A stretch of DNA of 64,000 nucleotides from assembly GCA_024752435.1 (NCBI GenBank), contig CP103037.1:434001-498000 (forward strand). Reading direction: 5' to 3'. The notes beneath the pieces are model-generated. The model was not told where the DNA came from, did no database searches, and worked only from the letters and a program-made list of their open reading frames with translations. A program made the translations under genes and the position numbers. Positions 49,701 to 61,271 of the stretch are shown here, one piece after another. This stretch comes from Allantophomopsis cytisporea (Eukaryota; Ascomycota; Leotiomycetes; Phacidiales; Phacidiaceae). Numbering within the stretch: position 1 is the stretch's first letter; each line of letters starts with the position of its first letter.

Positions 49701-50129
49701 GACTTCAACGGAGAAGCCATAGCTTTGTACCAGAAGGTCCTTGCATATGAAGATTTTGAACCCACGAGTCAATACATTGTCTTTGGACAGGCTAATCTTT
49801 GGGAATGCTTTATGAATATGAATAGGTTTGACGAAGCCGCGAAGTTCATCAAGGGTATAATCCAGACGCAGGAGAAGATCGTCGATCCAAATGACTACGA
49901 GTTATCAACTTGTTATCATCGCCTTGCTCAGATTTATATGAAAACGGGAGAATACCAATTGGCCATCGAGCTCCTGGAGAAGGTTTTGTGGATAAGGATC
50001 AATACTCAGACAGTTGCATCTGATATTGTTATCGTACAGGATCATCTTGATAAGTGTCATACTGCTTTAAATGCCGGGAAAAAGTTAGATGAGGTTTCTG
50101 ACGGTTGGGAAAATCTGAGTGTGTCGTGA
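46793..50129 (+). CDS. NLR-like protein: PNP_UDP - NB-ARC - TPR
   Basis: Three-exon model, 1074 residues: 46793-47801, 47864-48062, 48113-50129; phases agree. Residues about 10-325 form a nucleoside-phosphorylase-like domain (YSIGWISALPTELAAAEYML, GLMVGIGGGVPQ, the fungal insert with CESC, and CFEMEAAGLMDDYPCIMIRG; Asp in CDYADSH). In bacterial-type PNPs this fold splits nucleosides; in fungal NLRs it serves as the N-terminal effector. The NB-ARC region follows, with Walker A 383-390 (GMGGSGKS), Walker B 451-456 (LLIIDN) and a sensor-like GSVLLTSR near 473. The C-terminal third is helical with TPR-like repeats (from about 830; clearest around EAIALYQKVL, DEAAKFI, YQLAIELLEKVL). A role in self/non-self sensing is inferred from the architecture. 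Confidence 0.9.
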
Positions 50130-51390
50130 CAGGACTGGGAAGGTTGAGTAGCAAGGATGAGGTATGCCGGCGATGAATTTAGAGTATCTTTTCCTTCCCG
50201 AAGATCATATGGCATGGATGACTTTTAAAGCCATCGTAGTGCTTGCAATGCTGAGGCGAAAGTCAATGGTTTTCTCCCTGATCGCAAAGAATCAAATATC
50301 AAGTCATGGTTAGAACAATGGGAACCTCCTTTCTTTCTAGAAATTCGACGTAAGCGTTGCGTTATGGCCAATACAACATCTAGTCTGCAAATTCAACGAC
50401 CATATGCACCATCATCTCGCGCACTTTGGCATCGTTGTACCGACCACCTGAGGAGCTCCCTGCGTAACATTAATACTGAAAAATCATGGCCGCAATGCTT
50501 GCTTGTACATGCAAGCATTTGGACAGCAATGCATTTTCCATGTTGGACTAGCACTCCGTCACTAGTTGCATAAATTACTCTGAGCCTTATAATGAAGATG
50601 TGAGTGACTTGTCTTGTTTGTGAATTTTTGGTCTTTTTAAATCGAGTCAGGAGAATTTGATCTCTTAAGAGTACTTTTTGTTAAATCGAGCGCGAGCTCC
50701 TGCACAGCAAGACAAAGAGGATATAAATGGACAATATGATGTGATCTTAAGAGCAATTGGATCCCATGTGGCAAGAATAGACATAAACAGACTTTTCAAT
50801 AGACCATTTTTGATCGATCATCGATATGGAAAAGCCATAGAGTTGGATATATCACGATTTATTAACCGGTGAATTGATCGCAACGCGGCTCAATCTGGGG
50901 TATTGTAATAGGTTGTGACGGTCTTTAGACCAAAGCATTAGATCTGTGCTTGGGCTCCCGCATATTACATCCGTTGCAATGAATGGCGGGGAAATGATCC
51001 CGAGACAGATTTTGGTTGGCGTTAGGATGTCTCTGGCGCCCGATAATACTCCGTACTCCAATTTATTTGACGCCGGCGTAAGTTTGTGGGTCGATAGGCA
51101 AATACGATAAGCACCTTAAATTCTTCGCCCAAATATTCGGTAAATAGATATTGGATTCTATTCACTATTAATAAGCAGGTGTTTCCCATTGACTGGACGC
51201 ATGGAGGCATCTGTGAGTTTTTTAATCACCGTGCAATTTGATCTGCATATCGATGAGGTAGTGTACGTAAAAATAGAGCCAAGACACAGGATTAGCATGT
51301 TGAGAGTGAAGGAGCCAAGTTTAAGATTGAGAACGAATGTCATTTAGTCATAGTGAACAGAAAACAGAGGTGATATAGAACAGTGCCCAT
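50130..51390. other. Intergenic, no gene seen
   Basis: 3' flanks of the convergent NLR and dioxygenase genes. Short frames without motif. Confidence 0.6.
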
Positions 51391-52482
51391 CTAATAAGGC
51401 TTCACCCCGGCCAATTTCAACAACTTATCAGAAAGTTTAGGCAATTCTCTCGGTTGATCACGATCTCTAGGATCTCTAGTACCGTCTTCCAAGAAAGTCT
51501 GATAGCTTCTCTTGACGATATTGTCATGAGGCCAATGAGTTGTACCCCCGTATTCCGAAAAGATTTCCGACTTCATCTTCAAGGTTTCCTCAGAGGCAAG
51601 ACGAGCGGGAGTATAAGCAGCATAGATAGCTGTTCGAATAGTGTTGCTGGATTCTAAAGGTTCTGAGCCGTAATGGATCGTACGACTATCCCACATAATA
51701 AGATCTCCCACCTCAGCGCAGACCTTAAATGGCTTGATACCACGCTCAGCGAACCACTCGAGCTGATCCTTACTATGCAAGAAGGTATCCTTGGGCTCCC
51801 AGGTTGCCTTATCGGTTTGTGTTTCGAAGAACTCATCATTGAGGAGATGCGAGCCGGGGTAGGCGACGAGGCCGCCATCATCAGGTCCAGAGTGAGAGAG
51901 GTTGATGATGCCCTGCACGCAATGCATGCCGCGTCTCAAAGGACTCTGATCAATGTGCTCCCAGGATGGTTTGCGCGGGACGTCCTTGCGGTTTGGGAAA
52001 GTAATGTTCAGGGCATCGAAGCTGACCAGTAGCTCATCGGTTCCCCATAACGTCTCGAATGGCTTCAGAACACCGGGTTCCATGCGTGCTTCCCACATGA
52101 AGCGCTCGTGTGATACGCGGTATGTGCTGAATGTGTTGATTTTACTTTGCACGGGAAGATTCTTCTTATTCCATGTCTCGGGGTTCTCCAAATCGAGGTC
52201 GGGGTTATCAAAAGACTTCAACCACTCGAAAGCTTTTTGCTGGTAAGACGCTGCTCTTTCGCGTGGTATGGCGCCCTTGATTACAACAAATCCGTCCCTT
52301 GCCAAATCCGCTCTCCAGTCAGTGCATTTGAGTGTCTGACTAGTTATTGTTGTTAGCTTCTACATTCATCAAATCCCATAGTTTGGAGTATCTCCCAATT
52401 GCTATACTCACATTGCGACTTCTGGCAGTGGTGCAGCTTTAGTCACTGGTGAAGCGGGTGGTGACAGAGCAATGGGTGCCAT
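51391..52482 (-). CDS. Phytanoyl-CoA dioxygenase (PhyH)-family oxygenase
   Basis: Two-exon model, 339 residues: 52482-52412 and 52339-51391, joined in phase. The iron triad of a 2-oxoglutarate-dependent dioxygenase is present: His152 and Asp154 (WEHID) and distal His246 (RTIHYG). Arg259 (NTIRTAIY) is the likely 2-oxoglutarate anchor. The protein starts with a Pro/Ala-rich segment, then DLARDGFVVIKGAIP, the usual family entry. PhyH enzymes hydroxylate varied small molecules. The substrate is unknown, and no biosynthetic partners sit beside it (the neighbours are an NLR and RSA4). A catalytically competent enzyme is likely because all ligands are kept. Confidence 0.88.
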
Positions 52483-55197
52483 GACTGCGAGATTTCTTCA
52501 GAGTGAGCTCGAATGTAAAGAGAGACGATACCGTCTTTGTGTGGATGTCAATGGATTTATGAAGTGCTTTTTTAGACGTTAGGGAAGGGGAGGAAGTAGA
52601 TTCTTCATATATTTCGGCACAGGGTTGGAAGTGAAAGATATTTAAGTTATCGCAATGGCCCGATTGAGCACGCCAATACTTCGGTGTACAACGACATCTA
52701 AGTAGTACCCACCCACCTTACAGAATGGAATCTCTGCCCGACCAAGAGTTCTTCTGGACGACCTTTGCACCAAAAAACACCGGCCAGGGATAAGCTCTGC
52801 AAACAACCAAGTCTCATGAGATACCAATCGGAACGCTGCACATAGTCAGTTACGAGCTCATGCCCATCATACATGACTTGTACGCCGGAAGCTCTTACTG
52901 TGTAACCGTGCAATGGCTCACGCCAGCGGCTTATTTTGTGCTGCTGATAGGAAGATAAGCTGCCTGCCTAGTGGGAGGTTGCAGTGTGAATGGACAACTA
53001 CTAGCACGGTATTCCGAGTAACACAGCGGGGCCGTCTTTTGAACGCCATGGTGGAGGAAATACGGGCCCGCGGCGCGGTAGAATGACGGATTACTGCAAA
53101 CGTCAAAGCCCAATCGAATCACCGAACATGCAGTCATAAAGCCGAGCTCGGTCGTCTGCTTGATACCAATCAACCTTTGACTGCGTACTTATATGGAGAT
53201 TTTCCGGGCGGAGGTTGGAGTTTGTTAGCACAAAAAATCTAGTAGAAGGAGGGATGTACATACATGCTGGAGCGTTAGATATCGAGTCGATAACCAACCA
53301 TGGGTAGCATATCCCAAGCCGTAGGTTTGTATGCGCGCATGCGCGTATGTATGTATGTATATAAAATCCATACATGCATTCAATACTTACAATATGTGCA
53401 AGCTCTTACCTTGTGCATCAATCGAGTATCAGGGGAGTCCTTGCTTGGTTGATTCGCCATCTTGATATGTATTTGTAATGGGACAAAACAGCATGATAAA
53501 ATCATGGAACGTTCCTTGTAACGAAGATCATTGCGCGTGAAGGATTACACGAAAAGACCCCTGCTTCGTACTCCATTGTACGTACTCTGGTGCTCCGTAA
53601 ACGATTCGATTCTGATATCGAAGTCCAGATCCATTAAAGCCGTCCTGCTCAGTCCACAATCTCTCCACCATTCAAACTTTGGGATATGCAATCATGGAGT
53701 TTTGTGGGCACCAATAATATTCCCCAATCTAACATTGACCTCCATGATTATCAACCGATATTCTGCCGTGAATCTGTTTGCCTTGCTGATGGTACTCGCT
53801 TCCACAGCCATAAACCAACGGTAACAAGATAGCATTTCAGCTTTTGGCCCCAAGAAGATCAAAAACAGAGCTGAGAGGATTTCCTCCCATTGAGATTTGG
53901 GTTTGGGCACGGCTCAACGATATAGGCGCATATGACCATTAAACCGCCATGGCTGCTGGACTGATTGCGCGGACCCAGACGTCCCGTTGTCTTCGCCCGC
54001 TTGCTCGGGATGCTAGATCTGTGGTGACAGCTCGTCTAGTTCTCTTGAAACAAAACTCTTTTTGTAGACGAGACTTTCATCATATTGAGTAGCGCAGTAA
54101 CAAGCGGGTCCGTTGATAGCAAGCAGGGGTTGGAATGGCTTTTTGTAACGCGGTACAATGGTATTCGTTATTCCCGGCCAACTGCTTCGATTATGGTTTA
54201 AGCCTTTGAAATATAGTACAGCAGGCCCTCTGTGCTTTCATTGATGTAGCTGTCCTACTAGTATGCCGTTCTCTCAGCTCTCTTGTCGTATGATAGTGAA
54301 AGACCCTAATAAACACCATACACAAAACATCCTGGTGGCCATTTCTATCCCTAGTATTTTTAAGTTACACATCAAGATCAGTTGGAAAGGTCGCACTTGT
54401 TCTGTCGTACGAGAGAATGGGAGTCTTGTACTCTTGCACCATGAGCAAGCTCGCTATTCCACAAATAACGGTTTGACGCTAAGCAAAGCTTGCATGCTAT
54501 TGTCTTCCCATATCAGAACTCACAGGCTGGAAGATGACAATACTCTACTCATGTAGTCAATTGAGATTTCGAGGTTCTTTTGCCTATCGGCCATCAGAGC
54601 TGGAACATCAAGACTGTGGTAGTATTTTTGATCTATCACTGTCGAATAAATATGTATCTGCTAGAATTCATACAGGAAAAAGCAATCGTAGAAATATGTT
54701 GGCTCTTGCCATGTTCGTTGCAGCTTTGAATAAATTGGCTATGTTAAATAATATTTAAATTTGAATCATTTCCTTTTCAATTTAAATCACTAATGACAAC
54801 CAACATATCAGCCAATTCATTTAAACCAACCAATTCAAACATGAATAGATGAGGAGAACAGGTGTTCGTCAATTTCTTTGAAGATATTGAGGTCCTATAT
54901 TTTTTGTTTTGTGCCCAAAATTCTAGATATCATGTGGACAACAGAAATACAATAAATATGAGAAGTTTCCGTTGAATATGCTGTTGATACTTTCAGTAAC
55001 AATATACACAATTTTTTTTCTTACACTAAGACATCTATATAGAATTGAGTATCTATGCCGTTAACAATTAATTAAATCAATACTGGGCTCGTAGAAATTG
55101 CTTCTCATTAGATACATGATTCAAATGTGGGGACACTCAAAGGATATTGCGCTCTTCTCATAATCAAGAGCATAAACAAATTAATTTTGATCTATTT
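52483..55197. other. Long intergenic stretch, no gene seen
   Basis: About 2.7 kb. The right third (about 54700-55190) is very AT-rich. Frames are short and lack motifs. A small TATG/GCGC alternating tract lies near 53330-53362. Confidence 0.6.
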
Positions 55198-56995
55198 TTA
55201 AGCGCGCCAGATACGAACAGCCTTGTCTTTTCCACCGCTTCCGACCTTTTGTCCATCCGGGCTCCAATCTACAGCGTAGACTTCGTCTTGGTGGCCTGGG
55301 AGATCTGTAGCAAAGCAGTCAGTATTTGGTAACAACATAAAGAATGCTCATAAGTCATTTAACGAGAATAAACAGATGGAATACATTCAATCATCGACGA
55401 GCGAGGAACCATGGAGTATTTGATATATCAAAAAAGAGGAAAAGATTGCGAGCAACTTACCAGAAGACAGCTTGTGCGTGCGCATATCCCACACCTTGAG
55501 CGTAGTGTCCTTGGAGGCCGTAACCAAGAGACGAGAATCGGCTGAGAAGGCACATTGGTAGACTGGCGCAACGTGACCGCGCAGAGTGTTGATAAATTTA
55601 CCGTCACGCGCATTCCACAGCTTGGTGTGGTTATCGAAGCCGGACGAAGCGATCATAAGACCATCTGGCGAAAAGGTGACATGGTTAACCTGCTTCTGAT
55701 GACCTAGCATTCTAGCCAGGGGCTTCTTTCCTTTCGTCGGGTCCCAGAGGTACATCGTGAAGTCATCACTTGCGGAGACAACACGCTCGACGATCTCGCC
55801 CTGGATAGTGGCGGCTTTCTCGAAGCGTTCCTTTGCCTTGGAAACCTTGCCTTCGTCAGAGTCGGGAATTTTGCCGGAGTGGTCGTGGTATCCTGTTCTA
55901 AGGACGAATTCGGTGGATAAGGCGAGATGGTTGACCCAATGCGCATGAGCTGAGAGAGTGTGTGCAAGAGTGCCGTCCTTCGCATTCCAGACCTTGACGG
56001 TCTTATCATGAGATGCAGTGTATATCATGCCCATACCACCCCATTTTACACAAGATACCGAACTGCTATGGCCGCTCAAGACGTGCTCGATCTTTTGCTG
56101 ATTCACCAACCACACTCGCACAGTTGCGTCTTTAGATGACGATGCGAGTCTTGGTTCACCTGGCTGTTGCGAATGATAAGGCTCCCAAGACAAACTAGTG
56201 ACCCATTTACCGTGCCCCTTCATCGGACTGCCAACTTGTTTCCCAGTGCTTGGATCCCATAACCTCACTGTCTTGTCATTGCTTCCTGTCGCGATTCTGC
56301 TAGCGTCTGGTGACCAACTGACTGCCAAAACCCAACTCGTATGGCCCTTAAGTGTGTGAACAGGGGTTCCAGTATCACAATCCCATATCCGTGCGGTGTT
56401 GTCACCGCTACCAGTGACGAGTCTTGAAGAGGATTTCGGAGAGAATTGTGCGGCAAGAATAGCCTCGCCATGACCAGAAATACTGGATGCACATCGAGTG
56501 ACTGCTTGTACTCTAAACACCGCCTGTGGAGCACTTGTGACTTCAAGCGTGGCTTCTGTGCCAAGAGTACCCGGGCTTATAAGGGCCTTCCAGATATTGA
56601 CTGGAAATGCAGTGGTCTGAAGCTCGTTGGTTTTTTTGTCTGGAACGTTAAGAGTAAATCTATATGGGATATATTCGGAGCTGTCCTAGATAAATATTAG
56701 TACTAGAACGAATTATTTTCCGCAGATCATCGTCTATTGTAGGATATTCTCTTGCGTTCAGAAAACTCACATGTCCTTGCATGGTATTGAGCAAAAGCTC
56801 GAGGTTCTTTGGTGTAGCTTCTGACACAGGGACCATGATTGGAGCACCCTGCTTAAGACCTGTCCGCTCATCGGTGAACTGAATTCGCAAGGTACCAGCA
56901 TCACTGGGGACTTCTTCAATCTCCTGTTGCTCAGCTGCTCTTGTAGCAGCAGCAACTCGCTGTCGCTTGCTCGGTGGTGGGAGGACGGTCGTCAT
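55198..56995 (-). CDS. RSA4: Ribosome assembly protein Rsa4/Notchless (WD40)
   Basis: Three-exon model, 518 residues: 56995-56771, 56685-55461, 55304-55198; phases agree. The N-terminal NLE domain (about residues 35-110, split by intron 1: LRIQFTDERTG, then SSEYIPYRFTLNV) binds the MIDAS domain of the AAA protein Rea1/Midasin. A beta-propeller of about eight WD repeats follows (ISGHGEAILAAQFSP, LKGHTSWVLAVSWSPD, LSGHSSSVSCVKW, GHQKQVNHVTFSPD, LRGHVAPVYQCAFSAD, ending LPGHQDEVYAVDWSPD). In yeast and other eukaryotes it sits on pre-60S particles, and Rea1 pulls it off to license export. Length and domain order match the family. It is divergent from MSH4, with 719 bp between starts. Confidence 0.95.
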
Positions 56996-57714
56996 GATGA
57001 AATTATTTTCGAGAAACCGTTGAATAAAGAAGGTGAGGTTTTGAAAGTGCAGAGGAGATTCTGCAAAGCCCCTTATTCTTATTGTCGAAAAGAACTGAGA
57101 GCAGACTCGAAATAAGTATGGGCAAGCTCAAGGCTGAAATAAATTGAGAAATTCTGGGAAGGCGCAAATTGAAATCATCAAAACTTCTCAGCCTTGCGGT
57201 TACTGCCGCTAACCCCACATCGAGATAATCAATTTATCACCTAGCCTATTTCGGGAAAGTTTTATCTTCACGTGTTGTAAATAACCCACATAATGCAATG
57301 GAAAAACACTCTGAAGTATTAACTCGCAGTATTCTTTAAGGAATGCTGCGACTCACAAATGAATTATCATGCGTATCGCAATATGTTCTCTCGGTTTCGG
57401 CGTGATTTGGTGTCATTGAGGTGTGAATTTAACTAGTGATCATTTTGGGTCTACAAGTACTGTTACTCCACTTGCATTTAACAACAACAATCACCAACTC
57501 AGCTCTCCACTTCAACCTAGAGGACTTGACCACCTTCTCTGAACAGTGTGCGAAATTCTTATAGACTTTCGCACGATCATTACGCGAAAGTTCAACAGAA
57601 AGTTGTTGTCCGTTTTCACAAGACATCTCGACTCATAAACTGCTTTTTTATACCACAAAGTGCTACATCATACTGACAGCCTAATACTAACAAAAGAGCC
57701 TCTGAACAGCTATT
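56996..57714. other. Shared upstream region of RSA4 and MSH4
   Basis: Divergent promoter stretch of about 0.7 kb. No gene seen. Confidence 0.7.
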
Positions 57715-60700
57715 ATGTCACTTTCAAAGCCGTCAGAATCTTATGGCACGCTGCCCATCTCATCCTCAACACCGAATCATGCTGGTCGCTCTGCATCGGC
57801 AGTATCTCGAGGATTGCTTCGCACCCATAGTATTGGTCGACCTGGGACAGCAATGAGCCGTCGGTCGAACGCTGCAACCTCCATCTATGGAAGCGATAAC
57901 CGCATCATCTGTGCGGTCAGTGAAGGAAGAGGTGTGGCTCCGACTGTCGGCCTCGCGTTCATTAATGTAACTACTGGGGAGGCTGTTCTCAGCCAAATAT
58001 GCGACTCGCAATTCTATGTCCGAACCATTAACAAGCTGTGGGTCTTTGATCCAACAGAGATCTTGATCATGTCAACATCAGCTCCACCAAATCCCACATC
58101 GAAGATGGTTTCGATCATTGAAGAGGCTCTCCCTGATACTCGCATGATATCCGTAGATCGTGGATATTGGTCTGAGAATTGCGGACTTACATCTCTGCAG
58201 GAATTGTCATTCCAGGATGAAATCCAAGCTACGATGGTCGCCCTGAACGATAAGTATTTCGCAACTTGTTGTTTTGCGGCAGTAGGTGGATGTCTCTAAA
58301 TTTTGTTCTAGACTCACGCTGGATAGGCAACCAAATACTTGGCTCCGCAACTTACCTTCGTTCCTCATTCTCTTCGTATCAGATACCAACCCTCAGAAGG
58401 GACAATGATGATTGACTCTGCAACAGTCCACTCTCTCGAGCTCATCCAGAACGTCCAGAATTCGAAATCAAAAGAGTGTCTGCTTGGATTCTTGAACGAA
58501 AATCGAACACCAATGGGCACAAGACTCCTCCGCAGCAATATACTGCAGCCATCGACTGAGGCTCGTGTCCTCAATCTTCGTTACGACGTCTTGGGAGAGC
58601 TCACACTGAAAGAAGAAATGTTCACAGCTGTAAGGAGGCGTAAGTCGCACCTCAAACTCGAATTACTTGTACTTATGATAGTCAAGGCCTGAAATCCTTC
58701 CGAGACGTCGATAAGGTCTTGACGAATGTAAGTACCAAGCCGGAAGGAGAATGCGCATATTTACGAGAATAGCTCATTATCTGCCCAACAATGTCGGATC
58801 CTGCATTTACACAACAAGCCATCAACAACATATTAATCCTGAAGGAATTCGTGCATGCGACCCGACCTATCTACGAAGCCCTGATAGATGCAGAATCCGA
58901 GTTATTGCAACACATCCGAGACTTGCTTCATCCAGTGAAAATAGAACCTACGATTGACTTGATTGATGCTACATTCAACTCAGATGTCGCATACGCTAAA
59001 CAGCCTCTAGCTTTGCGCCAGCAACGCGAGTATGCTGTGAGGGCACGTACAGCACCAGAATGACCATTGCCATAGCTGAAGCTGATGATCGTAGTCCGGT
59101 GTCAACGGACTCCTAGACGTTGCAAGAAAGACTTTATCTGAGGTGACTGGTGACATACATGAGCACATATCGGAGCTCAATGGTGAGTTGATGATAACGA
59201 TTCAATATACAGTTGTTCTGACAGTCTTTACAGGAAGATGTGAAATGCAAGCAGACACCAAATACCAAACAGCCAGAGGCTACTACCTACGAATTCCAAA
59301 ACAACACTTTCAGGGTCGTGATCTACCTCTGGAGCTAATTAATTGTTATAAGAAAGGAGGCTTCATTGAATGCCAGACTCTATATCTTGTAAAGTGCAAC
59401 CAGAGAATCAATGTTTCTGACGGGGAAATTATTGCTCAAAGCGATAAGGCTGTACAAGCATTACTTGATGGGATTCGAAAGCAAATCGCTCACCTGTTTC
59501 GTGCTTGTGAAGGAATTGCAACGCTCGACATGCTGGCTGGCTTCGCCGAGATTGCCACACACACGAACAGCGACTATACGCGACCAGACTTTAAACCCAC
59601 GATGTGTATTGAAGCTGCTAGACATCCTATTCGAGAGATGGTAATTCAATCGCTGTAAATACTTTGAAGATGTCTAAGAGAATATAGATTCATCCTGGCA
59701 CATATATTCCAAACGATATTTACAGTACCGAACAACGTCGCTTCCAAGTCATCACAGGCTGCAATATGAGTGGAAAGAGTACATATATACGAACAATCGC
59801 TCTATTAACAATTATGGCACAAATCGGTTGCTTTGTACCTGCCACATACTGCTGCACGCCGATCATTCATCAGCTCTTCGCACGAGTCTCAATGGACGAC
59901 TGCATTCAAGCCAATGTTTCAACCTTCGCAGCTGAAATGCGAGAAACAGCTTTCATCCTTCGAACAATCGATCCAAACAGTCTTGTCATTATTGACGAAT
60001 TGGGACGCGGGACTAGCACGCGGGATGGCTTAGCAATTGCATTGGCAATCGCTGAAGCACTTGTAGAAAGCAAAGCCAAAATCTGGTTTGTTACACATTT
60101 CAAGGAGCTGGGTTAGTATATTTGCCACTTGATGGGTGTGGTATTAACAAGTCAAAGCCCAGATAATGATGGAGCGACCCGGTGTCGTAGCTCAATACCT
60201 GGCGGTCAACATGAGCGAGCCCAACAAACTGACGATGCTCTATAAGCTACGGCATGGATTCGAAAGTGAAGAGCACTATGGTCTTGCTCTCGCTCGGGTT
60301 ATCGATCTTCCTCCACAGATCATTTCCGTTGCTGAAGAAGTCTCGAAGACACTGAAAGCGCAGTCTGAGACGAAGAAGAAATTTTCAAGGACATATGTTG
60401 TCGCGAGGAAAAGAAAACTTGTGCTAGGCTTGCATGAAATGTTGAAGCAGGCAAGAGACGGTTCTATGGATGACTTGGCGTTGGCCGCTTGGTTGAGGAA
60501 GTTACAGACGGAGTTTGTCCTCAAGATGAGTCAGCTTGATGAATTACTTGAAGGGGATTGGGCTGAGGAAGAAGAGAATAGTGATGACGCGAATGAGGAC
60601 GTGGAAGATATTGAGGCCGAAAGTGGCCATGGAGCTGAGGTGGGAGAAAGTATTGACACCACGAGTGAGGACACAGAACAGATTGAAGTCAATATTGGCG

Positions 60701-60858
60701 TTAAAGATGAAGATGGAGATGAATTGATGTTTTTCGGTGATGAGATGGTCTGTCAAGTCGGAGAAGAGGGCAGCGCTGCGAGGCCATTGTCAATTTCAGA
60801 CCAAGACAGCGAAGACGAGGAGGATAGCCTGCCTGACCTTCCAGGTCCTAGGCCTTGA
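57715..60858 (+). CDS. MSH4: MSH4, meiotic MutS homologue
   Basis: Eight-exon model, 934 residues: 57715-58281, 58327-58639, 58687-58727, 58773-59036, 59095-59182, 59234-59640, 59688-60111, 60158-60858; phases agree. The connector region (about 60-190) is followed by the MutS core (LRIRYQPSEGTMMID, NRTPMGTRLLRSNILQPS) and the ATPase: Walker A near 583-591 (TGCNMSGKS), signature RVSMDDCIQANVSTF, Walker B LVIIDELGRGTS and VTHFKEL. No N-terminal mismatch-recognition domain is present, as in all MSH4. With MSH5 it stabilises crossover intermediates in meiosis. The last 110 residues form an acidic Glu/Asp-rich tail beyond the usual helix-turn-helix end. Splice choices at 58687, 59037 and 60158 were forced by phase and family match rather than by the nearest AG or GT. 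Confidence 0.92.
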
Positions 60859-61040
60859 ACTTAACTCGAAAACAATCATCGTTGCTGTTACCTTGAACAT
60901 GTCATATAGACGACGATTGTTATTGCACGGGGTACATCTAGCATCGATGTTTGAATTGCTACTATTCATCTCCGAATCTAGCTATATATGATAGCTTCAC
61001 TAACTGAAAACATTCTTTCAGCCTTAATTTTAATCATGTG

Positions 61041-61271
61041 CTACATGAACTTGGAATCCGGCATGTGCTTGTTACGAATACGAACCTGCAGAGACATTCG
61101 CTCTAACATGACAAGCACAATTTCTTGTGCATGCTTGTCAGATGATATACCAGCAGCGGATGGTAAAGGCAAATTCTTGAGGCGTTTCCTGGTCAGAAAC
61201 TGTACTACTCTTGGCTCAATATAGACACTTCTGCCGTAATGTGGAGCTGTCTGAGCCATTGAGGCGTACAT
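61041..61271 (-). CDS. Possible small protein or exon, unrecognised
   Basis: A 76-codon minus-strand frame (ATG at 61271 or 61259). The frame stays open upstream through a glycine/serine stretch, so it might be the last exon of a spliced gene. The product is basic with two amphipathic-looking helices (VVQFLTRKRLKNL and EIVLVMLERMSLQVRI). I recognise no family. It lies convergent to MSH4. Composition looks more protein-like than the other short frames here, but chance is possible. Confidence 0.25.
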   Translation of the reverse strand: MYASMAQTAPHYGRSVYIEPRVVQFLTRKRLKNLPLPSAAGISSDKHAQEIVLVMLERMSLQVRIRNKHMPDSKFM

